Of a DNA stretch of 64,000 nt, positions 24,139 through 33,756 are shown one piece after another. Source of the DNA: Flaccisagitta enflata. Taxonomy: Eukaryota > Chaetognatha > Sagittoidea > Aphragmophora. The notes below the pieces were generated by a model. That model did not search any database. It was not told where the DNA came from and saw only the letters and a program-made list of their open reading frames with translations. Both the position numbers and the translations under genes were made by a program. Positions within the stretch are counted from its first letter, which is position 1. Every line of letters starts with the position of its first letter. The stretch spans positions 13,330,001 to 13,394,000 of the forward strand of contig OZ231127.1 in NCBI GenBank assembly GCA_965153355.1, in the 5' to 3' direction.

Positions 24139-25094
24139 TCATGGTTTCAGAATATGGCACAAGAACCCACAAACGGGCCCATAATCATTTTTTGCGGTCG
24201 TCAGCGTGCCACTATCGCTTTTAGCAGTCAGGAACCCGTATTTTTCGGTCGCGAGTGTGCTTGGCTCTTCGGCAGTTGCCCATCTGCCGTGGTTGAAGGG
24301 CAGTGGTTCTCCAGTCAACCAAAACCAATTATGCTTAAAGTTGTCAGTACCCGCCAAATCCTGAAATATTTTAAGCATGGGTTACAATCTGATGCGTTGA
24401 TGATATTACGTGGTTGCAATGTCGAACAATTATTTAAGTATCAAGCCGATCAGACGATCATTTCAAATGTATGAAGCGCAATGAATAAAAAGTAAGCCAG
24501 ATTAATTTTGGTTCCTGTTTTTCCGACGTATATGAAGTTTACCTCTCTCCAAAATAAACCGACCCACATATTCTTGCATGTGTTGGCCGAAAGTTTTTTG
24601 GAAATGAGGTCGATATCTTTGTAAAGCGGAATGCTAGCCAAGTCACCATCCACGCCACCGCCCAAGGCTCGACAAGCGGTCCTCGCATTCTCCCAGGTCT
24701 CTTTCCTGTTAATGAAGACGTAAGTCTTTCCCTGGACTTGGATGTATTTATCACCAGCTTCTTCATTCAGCCGCTTCGCCACTGCAAGATGCGAGGAAAA
24801 GTAAAACATTAAGTACGGCTCAAAGCATGACGTGACTTGGTCGCATCCTTGTCTGCTGGATATACTAGGTACTACTACTACTAGGGGAAGGTGAGGAGAT
24901 CTGCCTAGAAATGAGCAGCGCTGCCTCACAGACCGACCGATGGAAGTAGCTAAGTAGCGTGACGGTGAATGAAACACAAATTTAGCACCAGTTTGTGCGA
25001 TGTTGCCATGCGTTGCTTTTCCATTGGCAGTCAATATGCCACTGAAAAGAAAGACGGCGGCCCAAAACATCGTAACTGAGGAGAGGAAATTCAT
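24139..25094 (-). CDS. Secreted C-type lectin domain protein
   Basis: Three exons on the minus strand: 25094-24989, 24781-24543 and 24360-24139, about 188 residues, all in phase. Exon 1 encodes a signal peptide (MNFLSSVTMFWAAVFLFSG). Exons 2 and 3 form one short C-type lectin domain: the first Cys region TWENARTACRALGGG, the WVGLF strand, then WFWLTGEPLPFNHGRW and a final VCGFLCH. The usual WND calcium site is not obvious, so sugar binding is uncertain. The exon 1 donor (GTGCTA) is weak and was chosen because it keeps the frame. Such lectins are typical invertebrate immune or mucus proteins; that role is inference. Confidence 0.75.
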
Positions 25095-27792
25095 GAGATT
25101 ATTCTTCGTTCAAAAAAGTTGGCCTAATTGCATGGAGAGAATGTTAATGTTTTCATTTGATCACTTCAGTTTCATTTGATCATTTCAGTTTGGGTATAGT
25201 CATGTGTAAAAATGAAAGCCGCTGGGGCTGCCAAAAAGAGGATCTTACCCTGCATATTTCACTGATTTCAAAAAAAGTTAATCTTTTGAATTCTTTTTTA
25301 TAACTCTTCAGTGGAAAGGCGGAAACAATTTTTAATAGCAGGAAGAACAAGACAACGACCTCCTTCCTTGATTTTTCATAAGTCTTCAATGTTTAAGCAT
25401 GTAATTTCCTTAGAATTGAGCATAACTTATTGTTTAGATGACAAAAACTGAGAAAAAAAAGCGGCGGCTTATGAATTCCGGTATGGAGGGATATTGTTCC
25501 ACTTTTCATATCTACAACCCGCAACGATAGAATTGCAAAATACCTGTCAAGTTCTTTTTTCCCCGCTCCGTGTTAAAAAGAATTCGAATCAATGTTTTCG
25601 CGTAAAAAACGTTTAGATCGATACGAAGTCGAGGTTCCGACTGATCTGGAGTTCTTGTTTGTTTAGAAGTCTACGTAATTTTGTCGAAAGTTTTTATCGA
25701 AACTCTCGTAGTAAGCGGTTGTGAGTGCGGGATGAGTGGAGTCACCGTTGCGTATAGTTAAACTAAAAAAACTTTCATGAATGAAACTACCCTTGTGTTT
25801 TTGTGGCATTAGTCGTTAACGAGCAAAGTTTTCCTCCGACGCGACCTTCAAGGGCGGCTGGTATTATCTTTCAGGGCTAGGGGCGATACACGGATCTGAA
25901 GGGCGATACCTCCGAGAGCTTGTGGGAGAGAGTTCGCTGGAAGGAGTTCGGCTATCGACGGGACATACAAGCTCCTCGATAACGATGATCCAAAACTATG
26001 TTGACGGGGTTTTATCATTTGTTTTGGTCGCAGATTATCTGCTTTATCATTTCAAAGTTATAGATGTTTAAACTGACTCGATAATTGTTTTTTTTTTTTT
26101 TTTTGAAATAGCAAAAAATATGGAAAAATGAAAAAAAAAAATGAAGATACCTCTGGTTGGCGCCATTCAAAAGGAAACAAATCAGCTCTTTCATAGCTAT
26201 CAATTTCATGCGTAGTCTCATTTCGCCCAAAAAATGTATCAACTTCTTTGAATTTCTCAAAAATATATTGGAAAACAGTTTTCCTCTGCAGCTCTCAAAA
26301 AGTCGAAGAATCTTTGACTCTTTTCCGAATTTTTGAGGGATTTATGAATCCTTGCTGTAGGCTTGTAACGACCAAAATACGGAAACTGCGTTTAATCGGG
26401 TATCTGGATCTAGGCGTATGCACGCGCACTCCAGGATCAGGAAATTCAAAAACCGTGTTAATGTATAAAATGATTTCTTACTTAGATTTTTTCTTACCAT
26501 TGGTTATCACAGGGACTAGATTAGGCGTTTAACGATGGTTATTTTCATCAAAATTGTCTGAAATTTTGAGAAAGTTATTTTTTTCGACGAACCTCCACAT
26601 GGGTGAGGTTGTGCACTCAAAAAAAACTTTTTTTTTCTAATAATTATAGCAAAAAATTATATCAATCGCGGACGAAATTATACCACATAACAATTATATC
26701 GATATTATATCGATATTATATCGAAATTATAATTTTTTTATCAAAATTATATCGAAATTATAAAGAAATTATATCGCAATTATATCGCAGTGGTGCCATA
26801 TGGTCAATATAACAGTTTTATTCAACCAATATAACTGTTTTAAGACAGATTAAAACAATTATATTGACAATTATAATAATTTTATTTTGCATTATCTAAT
26901 AATTATACCATAAGCTATAATAGTTAGATCCCAAAATATAATAATTATATTCGGTCCGGCGATCTTAAAAAAAAACCCAGGCTGGGCAGCTGCTTCGAGT
27001 AAAATACTCGAAGCAGGTGCCCAGCCTGGGTTTTTTTTTAAGATCGCTGGACAAAATATAATTTTATTAAAATACTCGAAACAGTGAAATGAAAAAGTCG
27101 CATAACAATAAATGGCGCCAATGACAAATTTGTGTACAACGTGGTGCATTGTATGAACATTAACACTTTGAATGACGAGAACGGAGCCGTTTCCAAACAC
27201 TTTCCACCACTGGCACATCAGCTAACTAAACTTATCAAAACAGACAGATTCTAGATAACGAAGCCATGGTAATCGCATGAAATGTTGAAGCGGAAAAGAA
27301 ATGGAATTAAACAAACGGGAGTTTTATTTTTATACAAACAAAACAATTGTTATAAGAAGTTACATTTCTTTGTGGGACAAATGAATGTATTTGGCAGGCG
27401 TTTTACTGCGGAATTAAATAAACCATAATATAACTGTTTTATGATCTCAACTATATAACAGTCGTATCCACAAAATACAAAACAACAAAAGAGCCCCAAT
27501 AACATATGCGAGAAATGGCCAGAAACTGTCACTAAATAACAATATTGTCTAAAATATTGACACTACAATGGTCGTTGCAATCAATCAAGCTAGTGTATAA
27601 AAATTTAACAGGGTCTTACGCCGACATTTATCACATATCTCACAAAAGAAACATGCCACTTGCCCAAACACTGGAATGACATACTGACAAATGCTGTTAA
27701 TCAATATACCAAAGACGATCACATTGTCACTGCTTCACCATTCTTAAAACGCTTCAATCGATTCAGTCGTTCCCTGACTACGTTCACAATGA
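25095..27792. other. Intergenic, AT-rich; no gene seen
   Basis: Short ORFs only. At 26640-26890 there is a degenerate array of AATTATATCG-type words, and at 26959-27052 a near-perfect palindrome. Confidence 0.6.
26959..27052. repeat. Near-perfect palindrome of about 94 bp
   Basis: The left arm GGCGATCTTAAAAAAAAACC, then CAGGCTGGGCA..CTGCTTCGAGTA, is mirrored by TACTCGAAGCAG.TGCCCAGCCTG and GGTTTTTTTTAAGATCGC. The centre is AGTAAAATACT. It sits in AT-rich DNA. No terminal repeat family was recognised. Confidence 0.8.
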
Positions 27793-28566
27793 TCACTGTG
27801 ACGACTGAGACGATGGCGAGGATGGCGAGGATGGCGAGGATGTTGAGGATGGTGAGGATGGCGGGGTGGAAGAAGATGCCGATGATGCCGCCGATGGCGA
27901 TGAAGGCGTTGATGGCAACGTTGTAGGAAAACAACGTGTTTCTTCTTCAGCACACAGCGGAACCACGTTGTGTTCAAGATGTTGATCCCTGTAAGGAAAA
28001 TGACATGAAATATCCATTACAAAACGATTTAATATACAAAGTGAAAATTAATTGAATCACATACACTACAAAACTACAAGTTGCAACCCGTCCCAAATTC
28101 AGAAGAAAAAATGCACTTACATCCAGCACTCGTTGCAACCTTCATTTTCACAGTCGCGGCAAAAGATTGAGAGCGCCTTTTCTTCATGGACATCGCAGGC
28201 GGGTGTGGCTGCTTCGTATATGTCAATGATGACTCTGAGGAATGCAGCGCGAATGTAATCGTCCAGAGACATCTCCGTCCTGGCCCGGAAATTTAATTAG
28301 TGAAGATTGTACCAATACAATACAGTTATACAACTAATATAGCAACAGCCCTTGAGTTCATTTCAAATTCACGAAAACATAAAAAACCTGCAATGTGGAC
28401 AGGAATGCATGTCGTAATCTTCATACGCCGTCGAGATACAATCAAAACAGTAATGGTGGATGCACACGTTGCACAGGTAAGGGTTTGTTGGCATAAGAAG
28501 GCATATGAGGCAGCGGTATTCCTTCTCGAATTCTTCCATTCTTGATCGCGTCCATAACGCAGTCAT
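27793..28566 (-). CDS. RING + B-box protein, copy A
   Basis: Three exons: 28566-28388, 28279-28121 and 27988-27793, 177 residues. Exon 1 holds a RING finger (CLIC..CNVCIHHYCFDC..CPHC), a possible E3 ubiquitin ligase module. Exons 2 and 3 share a B-box type 2: CDVH..CRDC..CNEC completed across the intron by QHLEH. The tail is Ser/Pro-rich low complexity encoded by GATGGCGAG-type repeats. RING plus B-box is the start of a TRIM protein, but no coiled coil or C-terminal TRIM domain follows. Copies B and C have identical intron phases. Confidence 0.8.
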
Positions 28567-28958
28567 GGTGAAATGGTGAACTGCTTAACAAAACTAAACC
28601 ATATGAACGAATGTCAACGAGAACAAATCACAATGTTGCGGCGAAGATTTAAAACTAGTAATAAGGCAAACAACGAGCATGACAAATGTCTTGAAACGGA
28701 AAACGCAAGATGCAAGATGTCGCGGGAACGCTGAGGGCTAGTGATGAAAAACGCCGGCTTCACTGACCTCTTTTGTCGAAACGGAATGGTCAACGCGGCG
28801 TCCCGCCAACCGAGAGAAGGCGAAATGTTTAACAGTTCAAGTTGAAAATTATTCGAATTAAACAAACGGCTACGCTAAACTCAAAATCCAAAAACAGTCC
28901 TCAATAACATGTGTGACGTGTGATCTTTAAAATCACTGTCACCGCCTGGACAAACGCG

Positions 28959-29883
28959 TTATCTCTCTGGTTCCTGATGGTCGTCGTCATTGTTTGCGAG
29001 CTCCACCGGAACGACATCGTGGCGGCGGTGAACGTCTCTGTGAATTAAATTGAAGACTTCATTCACAAACAAAATAGCTATTGAAACATTTAATTGTTTA
29101 ACCATTCCCCCACCTCGTAAGATCTAACTATTATAATTAGCCTTACTAGGATTTTATTCACGCCTAACATGTTGGCCGGGGATCTAACAAATATAATTGC
29201 CTCGACCATTGCTTGACTTTTTTAAGAGTGATTGAGGGTTTACTCACCTCCAGCAAATGTCGCACGATGACTCCGAACAGTCTTTACAAAAGACGCAAGC
29301 GATCCTTTCGTGCGGATGGCGTGGGCAACCGAACACTGCCTTCGCTGCACGTAAAGACTTCAGCCATGGCGTGAGAGTCTCGGAGACTTCGTCAAAATTC
29401 TCGAGATCAACGGGTATCCTGCAATGGAAATTATAAACACTTTATTTCGCTCCCCCATGGACGGGCGTTAATATACATTTCCGGCGCGAAGTAAAATTTA
29501 ACATGAACACATATGAACAGCAACGACTTTCGTTCGTCATTTTTTTTCCCTTTGGAAATACTTTTATGGTTATGATAGTCAACAACCTCATGAGATCACC
29601 TGCAATGCGGGCAAGAATCGCCATCCACCTCGTAAGCGCTTCTTAGACATATATCACATATGTAACGGTCGCATGCGGGACACATTTGTGCCATTATGGG
29701 GTCGCAGTGGCAAATGGGGCAGCGATGAACCTCCAAGAGACGATCGCGTTCAGCCACAGGCATGAGGGTCCAGTCCTTTCTATATTGGCGTTTCAGGAGG
29801 TCAACAATGAGGGCGTCTTCTGGTTGCGACGTGTTAACGAGCAGCAAGTCGGACGGCAGCAACTCGGACTCGTTGGCTGACAT
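28959..29883 (-). CDS. RING + B-box protein, copy B
   Basis: Three exons: 29883-29600, 29418-29248 and 29037-28959, 177 residues. It has an extra N-terminal segment of about 50 residues (MSANESELLPSDLLLV...) compared with copies A and C. The RING is CPIC..CPACDRYICDIC..CPHC: the expected zinc-binding His is replaced by Arg, so E3 activity is doubtful. B-box: CPRH..CKDC..CDIC with RDVHRRH after the intron. The tail is short (ELANNDDDHQEPER) without the Ser/Pro repeat. It is the most diverged of the three. Confidence 0.8.
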
Positions 29884-30108
29884 CTTTCGTTTTTAAAGAA
29901 TGTTCGATGTCAACTAGAAACCAAACTAGAAACTAAACTACAAAACAAACTAGAAAAAATACTAGAAAACAAAACAGGATATGCACTACACTATTGCCAC
30001 ATTGCCAGAACGCAATATAATTGTTTCATTACTACAACTAAACATTATAATCAATACACTTTCCGTAACCAAACACTAAATGGTTTAACGTGCACGAGAA
30101 CATGCCGT

Positions 30109-30970
30109 TTATTCCGGCGATGGTCCTGATGACGGCGATGGCGCTGCTGCCGCTGATGGCGTTGATGGCGTTGATGGCGGTGCTGGCGGTGATGGTGGTG
30201 ATGAGGATGAAGCCGCTGGTGGCGAAGACGGCGCTAATGGCGATGAAGGCGTTGATGGGCATGTTGGCGGACAACGATGTGTTTTCTCAACGATAGTGGA
30301 ACTACCAAATGACAGTGGAACCACCAAATGTCCAATGTGATCGTCGCTGTAGGTACAACGTGACGAAATATCCATTACAAAACGATGAAATATAGCAAGT
30401 GTAATTAACTAAAATGACACACATACGGCAATGACAACCATCTGAAAGTTTTCACACGTCAACAATTTTAAATAAATAGACTTACATCCAGCAGTGGCGG
30501 CATCCTTCTTTTTTACAGTCTCGACAGTAGATCGACAGCGCCGTCACCGGATGGATATCGCAGGCTGGTGTCACTCGTTTGTATCTATCAATGAGGACGT
30601 TTAGTAACGACACGCGAACGTACTCGTCGAGAGGCATCTCCCTCCTGGGTAGGAGAAGTAAATAAGCGAACAGTGCAGCGGGTATTTGTGGATTAAAACA
30701 ATTTTAAAAAGAATAATACAGTTATAGAAATAATACAACAACAGGCTCGAATCACTTCATATAAGAACACCAACATAGGTAACCATAATACCTGCAGTGT
30801 GGGCAGGATTCCGTGTCGTACATCATGTAGCAAGTCGAGATACACGCGTAACAAAAATGCTGCACACAATGACAGCAAACGTGAGGGTCTTTGGGCATTG
30901 ACCAACAGATGACACAGCGAAACTCCAGCTCGAATTTTGCTATTTCTGCTCTGGTCCATAACACAGCCAT
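30109..30970 (-). CDS. RING + B-box protein, copy C
   Basis: Three exons: 30970-30792, 30644-30486 and 30346-30109, 191 residues. The start MAVLWTRAEI aligns with MTALWTRSRM of copy A; an upstream in-frame Met at 31009 also exists. RING: CVIC..CCHCVQHFCYAC..CPHC. B-box: CDIH..CRDC..CRHC then DDHIGH. The tail is Ser/Pro/Ala-rich. Exons 1 and 2 are exactly as long as those of copy A (179 and 159 bases), which points to recent duplication. Confidence 0.8.
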
Positions 30971-31567
30971 GCCCAGTCTAATTTGGGTGATCAGTGAGTG
31001 TTCAAACAAAAAGAAATTTGTTTCATCAATCTAGACAACATGAACAGAAATTATATCCAATTGATGATGACCGCGGCCACAATGTCCTTTACGAAAAAGC
31101 GAATACTAACAATGCTTGTTTAAACATTCCTTTTTTTTTTATTCTTTATGCTTTTAACGAAATATAATTATTTTAACTCTCGACCATGATATTTTATAAC
31201 AATATAAACGCGGTTAATCAGTACCTGAAGCTACATTGCTGTTGAGAAAAATGGAACGTCGCAAATAACGCCGGAAAAAACGCTCGAGATATAATAACGG
31301 AACGCCGGAAAAATATCACAAACATATCACAGGGCCGCTTGGGCGCACTAAATCTATACCCAAAACTATCTAGTAAGTAACTGATCACAATGGCTTGAAG
31401 TTGATTAATATTCAAGCGTGTAACAAAAAAGGAAAGAAAATTTTGTCGGCGAACATAACAATAATTTAGGGGGAAACAGAAACAGCCATGTCTTTGTTTA
31501 GCGGGACAAATAAATTAACAACTTCGTCGACAAAATGATCGGGAAAACTTTGGACGGACAAAAAAAA

Positions 31568-32119
31568 TCAATCAGAAACGACTTGTCCCATCCCGATTTG
31601 GGCAGATGGGGTGGAAGAGGAATGGTCGGAATTGGGCGTTGGTTCGCCAGCGTACCGGAGCCAACTGCGGAATCTTTTGGATTTTAAAGACCAAAAAACT
31701 GAGCCGTCACTCGCGGAGGAATCATCGCCTGTCCTGTCCTCATCGGTGCTGCTTTCCACTGAAGATGTTGATGCTGAAGACTCGGCTTAAATACAGAAAT
31801 ATAATCATTATGCATCTTATCACGCTAGCAAATTACTTAATCCTTGTTAATAAAAATGAAAATACTATTTTTATGATTAAGCCTTACCAATGAGCTCGAC
31901 GATCTCCGACACAATTTGTCGGACAACGTCGGCGATTTTAGTCTCATCAGCATTGGCCTCCTGTGTCTTCCTCTTACGACGAATCCGTCGTAAGAGGGAA
32001 GAACCTTGGCGGATGATGACATTGATTGAGGCGGATTCAGACTCCGTTGATGACGGTTCAGTTTCGTCCAAAATATACCAGCCGGGGCACTGATCCGGAT
32101 TTTGGCTACCGTCAAACAT
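31568..32119 (-). CDS. Small unknown protein, tandem copy 1
   Basis: Two exons: 32119-31888 and 31785-31568, 149 residues. I do not recognise it. Visible parts: a GWYILDE start motif, an acidic-Ser patch TEPSSTESESAS, a basic nuclear-localisation-like LLRRIRRKRK, a conserved ADETKIADVVRQ helix, a Ser/Asp-rich middle, and KRFRSWLRYAGEPTPNS near the end. Conservation of both exons and the intron phase with copy 2 argues that it is a real gene. Confidence 0.65.
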
Positions 32120-32546
32120 CAGTTTACTGTTTCAATCTCAACGCTTTTTAAGAAATATAATTTTTATAGCCGTCGACGAGTAACTGTTTCAATCTTAACG
32201 CTTTTAAAGAAATATAATCATTATACCCGTCGATAAGTAGATTTGGTAACAATATAAACGCGAGAAACTAGTATTCGCAAAAAAAAAATGCACAACGGCC
32301 ACATTTTTTTTTATTTTCTACTGTAATACAGAACACCGGAAACAACGCCGGAAACAACGCCGGAAATAACGCTGGAGATATAAAAACGCAACGCGGGACA
32401 AATACCGAAAAAATATCACAGGCCAGCTTTCGCGCACTACAGCTATACCAAACACTATAATATTGGACCGCCTCACAAAACAGTAAAAAAAGTTTTGGGG
32501 ACAAACATAACCATAATGTTGGGCGAAACAGAAATAGCCTTGTCTA

Positions 32547-33006
32547 CAGGGGGTGGAAACCTACATGTATTTCAGCAAATTTGAGCACATTTTACCGCGA
32601 TTAAGCAAATTTTAGCACGATTTAAAACATTTTAAGCTAAAATAGGCTAAAACTTAAAATTAGGCTAAAACTGGAATACTACAACAGGGTACAATTAAAG
32701 AACGCGTTAAAGCTAAAATGGCTTTAACTAAAAACACACTAAAACTAAAATTTACATTAAACTGGCTTATACAAGAAAAACGGTAAAACTGAGTAACTCA
32801 CTGTGGTAAAACTGAACACATGCAAAAAAATAAAGATGCGCTTATATGCAAAACATGCTAATAGAAAAAATGCGCTAAAACTGGTTCAAAAAATAAAAAA
32901 TTGCTAAACCTAAAGAATATTTTTAAACTTAGTGCACTAAAATTTGCTAAAACGCGTCCAAAAATTGCATAATTTTTTTAAAATTCATCTTGCTTTACAC
33001 CCCCTG
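32547..33006. mobile_element. CAGGGGGTGG element, second copy
   Basis: Starts CAGGGGGTGGAAACCTACAT and ends TTACACCCCCTG. The interior again is rich in CTAAAA/TTTAGCA words. Flanks are TGTCTA (left) and TGTCTT (right). The paralogous site near 31490 has ATGTCTTTG with no element, so the target duplication is directly visible. Confidence 0.8.
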
Positions 33007-33119
33007 TGTCTTTCCTTAGGAGGAAAACACAAATAACAATTTCTTCTATAAATCGATACTGATTTGACAGAAACAAAAAATACTGGAATGATCTGGAAAG
33101 TTTTGGACGGAAGTAAAAA

Positions 33120-33691
33120 TCAATCAGAAACATCTTGTTCCGTCCCGATTTCGGGAGATGGGGTGGAAGAGGAACGCTCGTAATTGAGGGTTGCTCCACG
33201 AGCATATCGGAGCCAACTGCGGAATCGTTTGGAATGAATGGTCCAAAAATTGGACCTGTCACTCGCGGAGGAATCATCGCCTGTCTTTTCGCCATCGCTG
33301 CTGTCCACTGATGCCGATGCTGAACACTCGGCTTTAATATACAAATATAATCATTATTTCTTATGCCTCACGCTAGCAAATTTTTTACTCCTCGTCATTA
33401 AAAAAAATAAAAAACTTATTATTCAAATTTACCTATCGTTTCGATCATCTCCGACAAAGTCTGTCGGACAACGTCGTCGATTTTAGTCTCGTCAGCATTG
33501 GCCTCCTGTAACTTCCTCTTACGACGCATCCGTCGTAAGAGGCAATTCCCTTCGCGGATGGCTTCATGGACTGAGGCGGATTCCGATTCCGTAGATGACT
33601 CATCCTCTTGGATGACATACCACCCAGGGCCCTGATCTCGAATCTGGCTCGCCCTAAAGGAGGATCTTCTTGACACTAGTTTTTGGGGCAT
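33120..33691 (-). CDS. Small unknown protein, tandem copy 2
   Basis: Two exons: 33691-33433 and 33331-33120, 156 residues. Paralogue of the gene at 31568-32119: GPGWYVIQEDESSTESESAS, LLRRMRRKRK, NADETKIDDVVRQ, and HSKRFRSWLRYARGATLN. It has a longer N-terminus (MPQKLVSRRSSFRASQ). It is unrecognised. The basic segment suggests a nuclear or nucleic-acid-associated protein, which is inference only. Confidence 0.65.
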
Positions 33692-33756
33692 ACTGATTTA
33701 ACTGGAGAAAACAGCTGGAAATGACATTGTTAAATGAAACAGAAAAAAAAACAAAA

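Larger units (their letters stand above)
31220..33700. repeat. Tandem segmental duplication carrying the two small unknown genes
   Basis: Two units share non-coding DNA as well as both exons: the AACGCCGGAAATAACGCCGG block and AATATCACAG at 31255-31330 and 32335-32420, the GGGxxAAACAGAAAxAGCC block at 31470 and 32522, then exon 2 and exon 1. Only the second unit contains the CAGGGGGTGG element. Confidence 0.8.

Noticed and set aside
27719-27934. Hydrophobic minus-strand ORF that looks like a membrane helix
   Set aside because: It is one frame off the B-box exon of copy A. The phase carried over from exon 2 (two bases, AT) selects the Ser/Pro frame; the same holds for copy C.
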